From Cytobacillus sp. FSL H8-0458 (GTDB lineage Bacteria > Bacillota > Bacilli > Bacillales > Cytobacillaceae), in contig NZ_JBBOBR010000001.1 of assembly GCF_038002165.1 (NCBI RefSeq), positions 3,224,001-3,288,000 on the forward strand: 64,000 nt of DNA, read 5' to 3'. Within the stretch, counting starts at the first letter, position 1. Every line of letters starts with the position of its first letter. The notes beneath the pieces were generated by a model that worked only from the letters and a program-made list of their open reading frames with translations, was not told the origin of the DNA and did no database searches. Position numbers and translations under genes: made by a program. Shown here piece by piece: positions 56,331 through 64,000 of the stretch.

Positions 56331-58694
56331 TTAAATCCCCCCATATTCAAGTGCCCAATTCCTCATCATTTGTTTTTCCTTTCTGTTAATTTCACTTGGT
56401 GTCATGGGCTTAGATGTGAAGGTATTATAGAAATTAACATTTGTGTCTCCACCGCCTAATTTACTTCTTGTTTGGCTGGCGGTATGTACTTTTGAACCCT
56501 TCGGCAATTCAACTAATTCAGCGCCATGTTCACCGATTACTGATAAACCACCAGGTGCATAGTTAGTTCCTTTCGCATACCAATCAATATCAATTGAAGG
56601 CATAGCTTTTAACCAGTCCACAGGATTCTTAGACCAGTTCTTTAATTTAAAACGAGGTGTTTTAATGTCTGGAAGTTTTAATGATAAATTTCGGAAGAAT
56701 GACTTAATTTCTTCAATAAAACCTTTTACCTGATCCTTGGCTGTCCGTATAGGATTCATTATGGCATCCTTTACCTTACCGAAGATTGATTTTGCTGTAG
56801 AAAACACCTCATCAAAACTTGTTTTTGCAGCATTTTTAAATATTTTAACTGTATTTTTTACAGTATCAAAAGTTGCTTGCCATATGGAAGATCCTGTTTG
56901 TCGAAAATAATTAAACCAACTAATGGCATCATCGATAAACTGTTTAAAAGTTGCTACCACTGACGTACCGAAACTCTTAAAAAAGTTGATTCCGCTAGAG
57001 ATAAACGATTTAATACCTCCAAGCAGCTTACCAATCATCATAAGATTGAATAAGTTCCATAAGAATTCCAAGGCACCTGATATGAGTTGTTTGACACCTT
57101 CCCACATTTTTTTCCAGTCTCCAGTGAAAATTCCTGCAAAAACCTTCAATAATCCCATAATGATCTTTAATGCTCCATCAAAAACGCCTTGAATATTACC
57201 CCATACTGATTGGATTAAAAGGAGTACAGCTGGCATAAAAAACTGGACAATATTCCATATAAATTGAAATGCATTTTGTGCAGCAAGGACAATTTGAGCT
57301 CCATTTTGCTCCCAGAATTGCTTAAGCATTGTAACCTTTTCACCTACAAAAGTAACAATTGCTGTTACCATTGGGATAATATAAGGCTGTAGAAATCCCC
57401 ATCCAGCAATAGCCGCATCTTTGACGCTTATAAAGGCTGCCTTTACCTTTTCTACCCCATCACGCACACTTAGGAAAAAGTTAATGACCGGGATTTGTTT
57501 CTCTTCACTAAAGCTTTCTGTAATTGCTTCTATTAAAGGTAAGGAATCACCCTTAAAGAGATCTATTATTCCAGGGACTATATTTTTTATTGTATTAAAG
57601 GCATTATTTATGGAAGGCATCATCTTCTGCTCTAGTGGAATTAATACTTCAGCATTAAAGATCCTCCAGATACCTGATATTGCTTCCCCAACAGAGTTAA
57701 AACGTATTTCATCTATCTTCTTCAAGGTATCGGCTGACTTATCAGCTACTTCTTGAACATTGCCGAGACTAAGTACTGCCTGATATTCTAGGTCTTCAAA
57801 TTTAGTGCCAAAAAGACCGACTCCAATAGTGTTTCTTTCCACAGGATCTTCAATCTTCGCTAAGGCTGCCATTGTCTTTTCGAATGCAGTTTGAGCAGAT
57901 TCACCACCCTTTGCAAATTCTTGAGACATTTTGGAAGCATCTAAACCTAGACCTGCAAATGATTCAGCAGTTAATTTGGATTCATCTTTAACTCTTATTC
58001 CAAACTCCTTAATTGCGTCTGCTAAAACATCACTATTTCTGACACCATTTTGCATACCTGTATTAAGGATATCCAGCATTCCTTCGGCATCAAAGCCTAG
58101 TTGTTCAAAAATTGGACTATACTCAAGGAATGTATCAAGCATGTCGTCAGAGGCATTAACACCCATCTGTTGACCTTGTGCTAACAAAGTAAAAGCCTCA
58201 TCAGAAGTAATACCAAAATTCTTCATCATAACGCTAACTGTTCGCATTGACTCATTCACTTCAAACCCAAATACATCTCGCATCTTTAGAGCTTCTTGAG
58301 TCATGCTTTCAAGTTCTTCACCAGTGGCTCCTGTGGTCTGCTTAACATTAGCCATTGCAGATGCAATATCATCAAAGGATTCTCCGTAGCCTGCCTTATA
58401 TATACTTAGTAGGGACTCTTCCATCCCTTCCATCTCTTGCTCAGTTGCACCAGTTTGCATCTGCAACGAATTTAATGATTTCTGTAAATCATCTCCTGCT
58501 AATACTAAACCCGTTATCGCTGTTACTGCCGAACCTATCCCAGCAACGATTGCTCCCCCCAAAGCACCTGCAGCAACACCTAATTTTCCAAACTTTCCTG
58601 CCAACCCTTCAGCTTTTCCATCTGTTTCATCAATCGCTTGATTAGCTTTATCGTTATCTACGAAAATGCTTCCAAATAATTTAAATATCTCCAT
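56331..58694 (-). CDS. Tail tape measure protein
   Basis: 787 residues, helical and hydrophobic-patterned: TP901-type tape-measure core (about 30-330; TIGVGLFGTKFEDLEYQAVL), two central membrane-like stretches (430-560), and a C-terminal region ending with GLSVIGEHGAELVELPKGSK. Sets tail length and helps DNA entry. Starts at the stop of the tail-chaperone fusion (1-base overlap). Confidence 0.92.
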   Translation of the reverse strand: MEIFKLFGSIFVDNDKANQAIDETDGKAEGLAGKFGKLGVAAGALGGAIVAGIGSAVTAITGLVLAGDDLQKSLNSLQMQTGATEQEMEGMEESLLSIYKAGYGESFDDIASAMANVKQTTGATGEELESMTQEALKMRDVFGFEVNESMRTVSVMMKNFGITSDEAFTLLAQGQQMGVNASDDMLDTFLEYSPIFEQLGFDAEGMLDILNTGMQNGVRNSDVLADAIKEFGIRVKDESKLTAESFAGLGLDASKMSQEFAKGGESAQTAFEKTMAALAKIEDPVERNTIGVGLFGTKFEDLEYQAVLSLGNVQEVADKSADTLKKIDEIRFNSVGEAISGIWRIFNAEVLIPLEQKMMPSINNAFNTIKNIVPGIIDLFKGDSLPLIEAITESFSEEKQIPVINFFLSVRDGVEKVKAAFISVKDAAIAGWGFLQPYIIPMVTAIVTFVGEKVTMLKQFWEQNGAQIVLAAQNAFQFIWNIVQFFMPAVLLLIQSVWGNIQGVFDGALKIIMGLLKVFAGIFTGDWKKMWEGVKQLISGALEFLWNLFNLMMIGKLLGGIKSFISSGINFFKSFGTSVVATFKQFIDDAISWFNYFRQTGSSIWQATFDTVKNTVKIFKNAAKTSFDEVFSTAKSIFGKVKDAIMNPIRTAKDQVKGFIEEIKSFFRNLSLKLPDIKTPRFKLKNWSKNPVDWLKAMPSIDIDWYAKGTNYAPGGLSVIGEHGAELVELPKGSKVHTASQTRSKLGGGDTNVNFYNTFTSKPMTPSEINRKEKQMMRNWALEYGGI

Positions 58695-59014
58695 TATGTA
58701 TTCACCTGCCTTTCAAAAGCAGCAATTACCTGATCCATTTCTTTTTCAATTTCTTCATAAGACTTATCTGAGGTCTTTTTCTTGGACATCAGTTTCTCTT
58801 TGTATGTGTTAAAATCCATAAAATCTATATGACCTAGCATCATTTTTGGATATAAAGTTTTCCACAAATCAAAGATGAGATTTTCATTCTCTTTCTCTGA
58901 TGCCTTTAACAGCAATCTATTTAAGTATTTGGGAGATTGTCTTATTAGAAAGTTATAATCGTAGCTATGCAAAAGCCTGAGTGTTTCCTCAAAGCCTATT
59001 GCATAGCTGTTTTG
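58694..59014 (-). CDS. Tail assembly chaperone, frameshift extension (GT part)
   Basis: This frame is open from 59014 and joins the upstream chaperone by a -1 shift at TTTTTTC (59014-59020), adding 106 residues to its first 104. An ATG at 58972 gives a 92-residue alternative start, but with no clear ribosome site. Helical, Lys/Glu-rich at the end. In tailed phages the G-T fusion loads the tape measure protein. Confidence 0.8.
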   Translation of the reverse strand, partial: QNSYAIGFEETLRLLHSYDYNFLIRQSPKYLNRLLLKASEKENENLIFDLWKTLYPKMMLGHIDFMDFNTYKEKLMSKKKTSDKSYEEIEKEMDQVIAAFERQVNT

Positions 59015-59325
59015 AAAAAATCCATTAATTCTTTATCTGTAAATACTTCTTTAAAAGTTGTAATTGTTTTCACAAGTGATTGTGCTTTAATTTCATCAAC
59101 TGATTTTTCATCTGCTATAGCCACTACAGTAAAAAACTCTTCTTTAACTTTGCTGGAGTTTTTTATAATGTACAAAAGAACATCTAATCCAACTTTTTGT
59201 AAATCAACATTTTTTGCTTTTTTGTGTTTAGCAATGCTTTTCCTTCGATAACTTTCAATATCTAATTTTTCATAGATTTCAACTACATGCGGTAACATGT
59301 CAAATGCTTGCTCACTTTTAATCAT
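58996..59325 (-). CDS. Tail assembly chaperone (G part)
   Basis: 109 residues, ATG at 59325 behind GAAGGAGGA. All-helical with a Lys-rich middle (YRRKSIAKHKKAKNVDLQK). Its last codons contain the slippery heptamer T-TTT-TTC at codons 103-104. Position directly before the tape measure gene is that of lambda gpG-type chaperones. Confidence 0.82.
   Translation of the reverse strand: MIKSEQAFDMLPHVVEIYEKLDIESYRRKSIAKHKKAKNVDLQKVGLDVLLYIIKNSSKVKEEFFTVVAIADEKSVDEIKAQSLVKTITTFKEVFTDKELMDFFKTAMQ
59014..59020 (-). promoter_or_regulatory. -1 ribosomal frameshift site
   Basis: T-TTT-TTC in the chaperone frame, a perfect X-XXY-YYZ heptamer. After a -1 slip the reading frame continues as QNSYAIGFEETLRLLHSYDY into the downstream frame without a stop. 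Confidence 0.8.
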
Positions 59326-59369
59326 TTAAATCCTCCTTCAAAATAAAAAGACAGGGAATAACCCCCGTC

Positions 59370-59930
59370 TTAAACTACTGGTGCTGGTTCAACAATTTCT
59401 GCAACATCTTCAATTGAATATAAGTCATCCATTGTTTCAGGATCCCAATGGGCGAAAACCTCAAGAGCGATTTCCCCTTCTGCTTTAGGCGCAGATGAAA
59501 GAACAAAGTCACTCTCATTTAATGCGTTAAACAATGTGATTTTCTTATACTTACCACCAATAACCTTGGCAAACATGGTGATATTCTCGAAGTATTTAGA
59601 TGCAGGAATTGCTCCACCTTTATTGTTCTTAATAATCTTAGTTGTTTCATCATAATCAGCTTGAGGCATAGTCATGGCTAGAGTCTGTAGGCTAGAATCT
59701 AAAATACTAAATTTCAATGAGGCATTCATTTCATCAATTACTTGCATTCCCATTGTTTTCCCCATCTGACCATCAAATTCAATGTCACGAATATTCTTAG
59801 TTGCTGAAAATTCTGCTCCACCTTTAGTCGGCCCCAATCTTTTTTGATCGGCTAGACCATAATTTAAAATTACAATTCCATAATCAATCTGGATATTTTC
59901 CATTTGTTCTTTCGTTAATTTCTGTGTCAA
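59370..59930 (-). CDS. Major tail tube protein
   Basis: 186 residues from the TTG at 59930 (AAGGAG lies 8 bases upstream inside the previous gene). Beta-rich, with DYGIVILNYGLADQKRLGPT at the start and GEIALEVFAHWDPETMDDLY near the end. Gene order (after gp10/terminator, before chaperones) identifies it as the tube subunit of a siphovirus tail. Confidence 0.8.
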   Translation of the reverse strand: MTQKLTKEQMENIQIDYGIVILNYGLADQKRLGPTKGGAEFSATKNIRDIEFDGQMGKTMGMQVIDEMNASLKFSILDSSLQTLAMTMPQADYDETTKIIKNNKGGAIPASKYFENITMFAKVIGGKYKKITLFNALNESDFVLSSAPKAEGEIALEVFAHWDPETMDDLYSIEDVAEIVEPAPVV

Positions 59931-59935
59931 ATTAG

Positions 59936-60331
59936 TCACTCCTTATTAAATAGTCTTGCTTGGTAAACGTACTTTCTTCTTTTTATTAATGGATCATCAT
60001 CAACTAAAGGTAATTTAGTATCCAAATAAAAAGAGACTGCTATATTATCAGCAGTCAATGTGTTCTTATTAAGTCCTGATGGTTTTAATAAATCACCATC
60101 TCCATCAATCTTTTCCATTAATATTTCTAATGGAATTGTATCTCCATTAGAGGGTCTATCCCACCCATCAATGTCCACTACTACTATAGATTGAACCTCA
60201 CCATCAGAATTTAAATTTGGGAAATCATAAACTATGTATGGAAAGGATGCATCTTCAGGGGCATTTTGAAAATAGACAGTGGGATGGACGCTTTTAAGAT
60301 AAGTCCTTATAACTTTCCTAAGATCAATCAT
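59936..60331 (-). CDS. Tail terminator / DUF3168-type protein
   Basis: 131 residues from the ATG at 60331, which overlaps the upstream stop by 8 bases; several closely spaced ATGs upstream are alternatives. PTVYFQNAPEDASFPYIVYD at about 20-40 is typical of tail-terminator or minor capsid proteins in this position. Confidence 0.7.
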   Translation of the reverse strand: MIDLRKVIRTYLKSVHPTVYFQNAPEDASFPYIVYDFPNLNSDGEVQSIVVVDIDGWDRPSNGDTIPLEILMEKIDGDGDLLKPSGLNKNTLTADNIAVSFYLDTKLPLVDDDPLIKRRKYVYQARLFNKE

Positions 60332-60755
60332 CTGCCACCTCATCCTCCTCATTTGGTAGTCCATTTGCTTTAATGTGTTCGATCTGTCGTAAATATTCTG
60401 CTTGAATGGCTATAATTACATCTAAATTCTGAAACACAGGAGCACGAAGGTAATCCGTTGCTCTCATTTTGACAGTCCCAAATTGAATCAGATGCGCATG
60501 ATAAGCATATTGATAACCTTTCTTTCTAGCTCTTGCTCGGTCATAAACACCAAGCTGCAATACTGGATCTTCTTTCGCCTTACCTTTAACCCAGGTGCCT
60601 ACATTTTTTCTAAGCACACCCTCGTCTTTAGGAGTAGCCTTTTTAACTTGCTTTCGCAGAACTTTGGCTATCTCTCTAAGTGCTTTCTTTTCAAGTTGCC
60701 TTATTGCTCTTTGAACCTCTTTTGCATTACTTTCAAATCTAACTTCACTAGCCAT
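60324..60755 (-). CDS. HK97 gp10-type head-tail protein
   Basis: 143 residues from the ATG at 60755 (AAAGGTG upstream). Basic helix (AIRQLEKKALREIAKVLRKQ) followed by GVLRKNVGTWV and YAYHAHLIQFGT, the gp10 family signature. Acts at the head-tail join. Confidence 0.82.
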   Translation of the reverse strand: MASEVRFESNAKEVQRAIRQLEKKALREIAKVLRKQVKKATPKDEGVLRKNVGTWVKGKAKEDPVLQLGVYDRARARKKGYQYAYHAHLIQFGTVKMRATDYLRAPVFQNLDVIIAIQAEYLRQIEHIKANGLPNEEDEVADD

Positions 60756-61065
60756 TTGAATCACCTTTGTTAACTGTGCCAGAGCCAACTAATTCGATTA
60801 ATTCATTATCTTTTTCAAATGTCCTAATGATCGTATATGTCTTATTGTTAAAAGAAAATTTAGGTTCATCTTGGTAATCCATTGACCATATTTCAAATTT
60901 AATTTCAGGGCGCAAACCTGTTGTCTGTGCTTGATAAAATTCAGTTTGTGATATGGACTTTTTATTAGCAAATACATCTCTAGGTACTGAAATTTCTATA
61001 GGGTCACCTAATTCATTTTCACTTGAGGTAATACTTATTAGCTCAATAACTTCATTGAATGCCAT
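60748..61065 (-). CDS. Head closure protein
   Basis: 105 residues from the ATG at 61065 behind GGGTGA. SITSSENELGDPIEISVPRD, KSISQTEFYQAQTTGLRPEI and the YTIIRTFEKD strand match phage head-closure (SPP1 gp16-like) proteins. Overlaps both neighbours. Confidence 0.82.
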   Translation of the reverse strand: MAFNEVIELISITSSENELGDPIEISVPRDVFANKKSISQTEFYQAQTTGLRPEIKFEIWSMDYQDEPKFSFNNKTYTIIRTFEKDNELIELVGSGTVNKGDSNG

Positions 61066-61324
61066 TGTAATCACCCACTAATGATAAATGACTTCTCAAA
61101 AGTTCAAAGGCTTTCTGCAGCTTTTCTGAATCAGCATTATTCATTCCAAAGTTAGCTTTGCAATAAGTGATAACTGCCCTAATAATTAATGGGTCAAGTT
61201 CATAAGTATTAGTAATACCGACAATTTTTAATTCTGATAATGCTGCATTTATCAAATCAGTTAGCTCATCATCCAGTTTATTGTGCGATATCCTTAAGCT
61301 TGTTTTTACTTTCTGTAAAAGCAT
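61052..61324 (-). CDS. Head-tail connector (gp6-like)
   Basis: 90 residues, all helical: KVKTSLRISHNKLDDELTDL then INAALSELKIVGI, the gp6/gp15 adaptor pattern. Binds the portal vertex. Confidence 0.85.
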   Translation of the reverse strand: MLLQKVKTSLRISHNKLDDELTDLINAALSELKIVGITNTYELDPLIIRAVITYCKANFGMNNADSEKLQKAFELLRSHLSLVGDYNGIQ

Positions 61325-61344
61325 ATGTCACCAACTTTCATCAA

Positions 61345-61376
61345 TAAAAGGCTACCGAATTAATCAGTAGCCTTTA
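61345..61376 (-). terminator. Hairpin inside the structural operon
   Basis: AAAGGCTAC and GTAGCCTTTT arms with the stop codon of the 50-residue gene in the loop. Terminator-like; would let head genes be made in excess over tail genes. Confidence 0.6.
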
Positions 61377-61512
61377 TTGCTTCAATCAATTGTGCTTTAG
61401 TCATTGAACTATAACCGACAATACCACGCTCTTTAGCAATTGCTTTAAGCTCTATAACTGTCATAGATTCATAGTCTAAAGCTTCTTCCGTAGTATTAAC
61501 GGTTAATGTCAT
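61360..61512 (-). CDS. 50-residue SAP/Rho-N-like protein
   Basis: From the ATG at 61512: a short acidic tail then [20 protein letters not shown] followed by [15 protein letters not shown], the two-helix LEM/SAP/Rho-N motif that binds nucleic acid. Small proteins of this type often follow the major capsid gene. No strong ribosome site; probably coupled to the capsid gene 15 bases upstream. Confidence 0.7.
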   Translation of the reverse strand: MTLTVNTTEEALDYESMTVIELKAIAKERGIVGYSSMTKAQLIEAIKATD

Positions 61513-61526
61513 TGGTTCAATGACTG

Positions 61527-62666
61527 TTAAGCCTTTTTTACACGCAAGAAACCATTATGAGCCGCTACGTTACCACCAACAAATACTGAACCACGGTGAG
61601 CGATCATTCCTTGCTTAAATTTAAAATCAGTTGAACGTTGGATGTCAGTTGGAGAGAAAGTAGCCAACTCATAGTTAGATAATGGACCATAAGCCATTAC
61701 GTAATCTCCAGCTAATGCTGTGGCAAGTGGTTTACAAGCACTGTTAATGATGTAAGGAACACCATTGATTGTACCTGTGTTACCAGAAGATTTTACTTCA
61801 TAAACTTTCTTATCTTGTCCATCACGAAGCATAGCAAATGCCTTAACATCCAATTTGTTAAGAATCAATACTGCAGTATCTTCTACATCTTCTTCTCCAC
61901 CAAATGAGAATAGGATGTTATCAAGTGTATCGGCATCAATCGCAGCTAATGGAAGATCTGTTGCAGGATCAATCGCAGTTGCTTGCGCAGAGAAAATACC
62001 AACTAAATGACCTGTTGCACCATCTCCAACTAAAATTTCTCTTGTAATCTTTTTACGTAGTGATTTACCGACACCACCAACGATAATTTTTTCATAATTA
62101 GCTGCAGGTAGCTTTGCAACTTCTTCAGTTTCTTCGTTATATGCAGTGATCTTTGTCTTATTAATATCTGCATATCCAAATTGAACATCTGTCTCATTGT
62201 AGTCAACACCCTCAGCAGTGTAGCCACCTTCTCCATGACCTTTTTCGTATCCTCTACGGTAACTTTCCCCGCCTTCAAGAGGCACATGCTTAACACGATC
62301 AACTAGAGAAGATACTTGATTAAATGTACCTTTGATATCTGAAGCATTGTGTTTAGCAAGTACTAGATTACTAGATGATACAGTAACCGCGCGGTTTTCT
62401 AATAAATCTTGACCACGCTTTTCTGCAAGTTCAACTTCTTCACGTTTCTCAGGCTCAGCATTAAAGGTTTCAATTGTGCGAGTTTCTGGCGCTTTATTGA
62501 TATTACCTGCTTCTGCAAGTAGACGTTGACGAGTTTCAATTTCTGATTGTTGATCATCAAGTTCACGTAGTTCTGTCTCAAGTGCTTTCAAATCAATTTT
62601 CTCTTCTCCCTCAAGTAATGAACGGATTTCCTGTTTGCGATCTAGAATTTGTTGTAAAGTTTTCAT
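61527..62666 (-). CDS. Major capsid protein, HK97 fold
   Basis: 379 residues: N-terminal coiled coil (about 1-75, Glu/Leu-rich), the scaffolding delta domain cut off by the protease at maturation, then the HK97 shell domain with [32 protein letters not shown] loop and a C-terminal [20 protein letters not shown] strand. ATG at 62666 behind AAGGAGC. Confidence 0.92.
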   Translation of the reverse strand: MKTLQQILDRKQEIRSLLEGEEKIDLKALETELRELDDQQSEIETRQRLLAEAGNINKAPETRTIETFNAEPEKREEVELAEKRGQDLLENRAVTVSSSNLVLAKHNASDIKGTFNQVSSLVDRVKHVPLEGGESYRRGYEKGHGEGGYTAEGVDYNETDVQFGYADINKTKITAYNEETEEVAKLPAANYEKIIVGGVGKSLRKKITREILVGDGATGHLVGIFSAQATAIDPATDLPLAAIDADTLDNILFSFGGEEDVEDTAVLILNKLDVKAFAMLRDGQDKKVYEVKSSGNTGTINGVPYIINSACKPLATALAGDYVMAYGPLSNYELATFSPTDIQRSTDFKFKQGMIAHRGSVFVGGNVAAHNGFLRVKKA

Positions 62667-62694
62667 AAATAAATTAGCTCCTTTTTTATTAGTT

Positions 62695-63279
62695 TTATAG
62701 GTATGTTTTTAAAATAAGTTTTTTCCTTAATTCCATTTGATTCTTTTCTTCTATGTATTCCTTGTATGGATCATGGCTTCTTGCAGAAACCTGTGAATCT
62801 GGATATGCTGGAAATGCAACCGGACTAATCTCTAATAATTTTGCCTTTGTTACACTCCTAATCACATTGTCGGGATCGGATTCATCCCATTCTTCCTTTT
62901 GCATATTGAATCCAAAACTAACCCCATCGACATCTCCGCGCTTAATGCTTTCAAAGGTGTCATTACCTAATGAAGTATTAGGCAAATCAAGCTCAAACCG
63001 AAGTCCAACTTCATCTTCAAATAATCTTAGAGAACCATTTTTAGTTCTTCCCAGCACCTTCGAAGTATCATGACTCCATAATGCTCTTTGGTCATCTTGT
63101 GTTAAAGTTTCAGTAAATGAACCTTTTTTAAACTGTTCCTTGAATCGTCTAAAATACCCCATTGCATGAGATTTCATTTCCCATTTAACAGCATAGCCAG
63201 AGATTGTTCTTTTACCATCTTCTGCTTCTCTAACCTCAATGCCGTCAGTTACCAGTTCCCTTTTCTCCGTCTGTTCCAT
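62695..63279 (-). CDS. Prohead protease, HK97 family
   Basis: 194 residues from the ATG at 63279 (GGGGGTGA upstream). Herpes-protease-like fold with catalytic His in LWSHDTSKVLGRT and Ser in VDGVSFGFNMQ; EISPVAFPAYPDSQV is the family end motif. Cuts the capsid delta domain. Overlaps the portal gene by 35 bases. Confidence 0.92.
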   Translation of the reverse strand: MEQTEKRELVTDGIEVREAEDGKRTISGYAVKWEMKSHAMGYFRRFKEQFKKGSFTETLTQDDQRALWSHDTSKVLGRTKNGSLRLFEDEVGLRFELDLPNTSLGNDTFESIKRGDVDGVSFGFNMQKEEWDESDPDNVIRSVTKAKLLEISPVAFPAYPDSQVSARSHDPYKEYIEEKNQMELRKKLILKTYL

Positions 63280-64000
63280 TTTTATCACCCCCTTCAACCT
63301 GATTAGTTTTCTTCTTATCTTCAACTAAAGCTGTATCTAGTCTTCGAATAGGCTTATCTCCACCTTCAATAGGAATAAGATTTAAGACAGTACGCCACTC
63401 ATTTGGTGTCATTGCTCCCCTATCCACCATCTGTACTAATCCAAGCTTTGTAGACATGGAGGCGTAATTAAGGTTAGACGCTTCAAAAGTAATTCGATTA
63501 CCAAACCCCCTCATTTTTCTAGAGAATAGTTTACGAGTATATTCACCAGACAATTGCATTGCTTCAGGCTCAATCTGAGACTCATAATAAGCATTCCACT
63601 CATCTTCGGTATATTCACTCTTGATAATCTTTTCATTGGTATTAAAAAAGCTAAGTATTCTCTGCATAGTCTCTTTCATCTGCTCTGCATTAGGTACATA
63701 GCTTTCTTGTTTTACTTGCTGTAAATCATAACGACTATCTGTTGCAGCTGCTCCACCATTGTCATTGTCCATAGCAAGATAATTTTTAACGAAAGTTTTA
63801 ACTTGTACTTCTTTATCCTCTTCTTTTAGAACATTATTGAATTTCAATATCCATTTAATGATTGAACTATTTTTAATGGCTTTGACAATTCCTTGATCTG
63901 TAGTTGTTACAATTTCCATAAGTCCGACTAAAGCTGGAATTGGACTTTCACCAAAGAATTCATTTTCATTGAAGTCTTTTCTTAAGTGAATAATGTCAAC
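63245..64000 (-). CDS. Portal protein, HK97 type (N-terminus outside window)
   Basis: The frame is open to base 64000 and includes DIIHLRKDFNENEFFGESPI, continuing to IPALVGLMEIV, so the ATG at 63919 is internal. 251 residues of the C-terminal part are visible, with the wing/stem region (KLFSRKMRGFGNRITFEASN) and an acidic, Gly-rich tail. Forms the DNA gate of the head. The terminase genes are expected beyond the edge. Confidence 0.9.
   Translation of the reverse strand, partial: VDIIHLRKDFNENEFFGESPIPALVGLMEIVTTTDQGIVKAIKNSSIIKWILKFNNVLKEEDKEVQVKTFVKNYLAMDNDNGGAAATDSRYDLQQVKQESYVPNAEQMKETMQRILSFFNTNEKIIKSEYTEDEWNAYYESQIEPEAMQLSGEYTRKLFSRKMRGFGNRITFEASNLNYASMSTKLGLVQMVDRGAMTPNEWRTVLNLIPIEGGDKPIRRLDTALVEDKKKTNQVEGGDKNGTDGEKGTGN

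Noticed and set aside
63245..63919. A complete gene starting at the ATG at 63919
   Set aside because: The frame stays open to the window edge with portal homology upstream of that ATG.

Overview
The window reads as the chromosome of a low-to-moderate GC, spore-forming, motile member of the Bacillaceae, probably a Cytobacillus/Mesobacillus-type relative of Bacillus (inference). Bases 1 to about 11,000 follow the Bacillus subtilis yfkD-yfkE-yfkH-yfkK-yfkM-treR order. Sigma-A, sigma-B and sigma-D promoters of B. subtilis type are readable, and most genes have strong AGGAGG-like ribosome binding sites.

Layout. (1) 1-11,060: the yfk stress and transport neighbourhood, interrupted by an acyl-CoA dehydrogenase, an OsmC protein, an MFS carrier and a P1B-4 metal ATPase of the PfeT type. 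It ends in a treR with no treP or treA beside it. (2) 11,099-14,816: a translationally coupled flavin hydroxylase and methyltransferase, then tRNA 2-selenouridine synthase mnmH behind a structured repeat. (3) 14,880-20,700: a complete biofilm-matrix locus with sinR, a 48-codon sinI behind a c-di-GMP-I (GEMM) riboswitch, a tapA-sipW-tasA operon, an LPXTG protein, a second SinR-like regulator and a class D sortase. GAAC/GTTC inverted repeats of SinR-operator type lie in the control regions. (4) 20,800-42,200: housekeeping and accessory metabolism: pseudouridine breakdown (psuK-psuG), an alanine-type symporter, a MarR/MFS pair, motAB, RsbR and STAS stress proteins, a peroxiredoxin whose peroxidatic Cys codon is an in-frame UGA followed by a SECIS-like hairpin, hutH with a leader attenuator, topB, atoE, an M29 aminopeptidase, a lipoprotein and yhdT-panF. 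(5) 42,314-64,000: a prophage inserted in queF, running past the right edge. It has an integrase, an excisionase-like protein, an FtsK/replication-relaxation module, a + strand regulatory and defence cargo block with a type II Thoeris pair (TM-macro ThsA and TIR ThsB) and a HIRAN protein, then lysis, tail and head genes on the - strand back to a partial portal gene.

How the genes work together. The strongest candidates for undescribed biology are (a) a c-di-GMP riboswitch in front of the SinR anti-repressor, which would tie second-messenger level to matrix expression in one locus; (b) a sortase and LPXTG branch added to the TasA matrix system under the same operators; (c) a candidate selenocysteine peroxiredoxin in a genome that also carries mnmH, pointing to active selenium metabolism; and (d) prophage-borne Thoeris next to a HIRAN/zinc-ribbon membrane protein. 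Three copies of one intergenic repeat and two copies of a second, hairpin-rich repeat are scattered through the chromosomal part. No tRNA, rRNA, CRISPR array or complete insertion sequence was seen.
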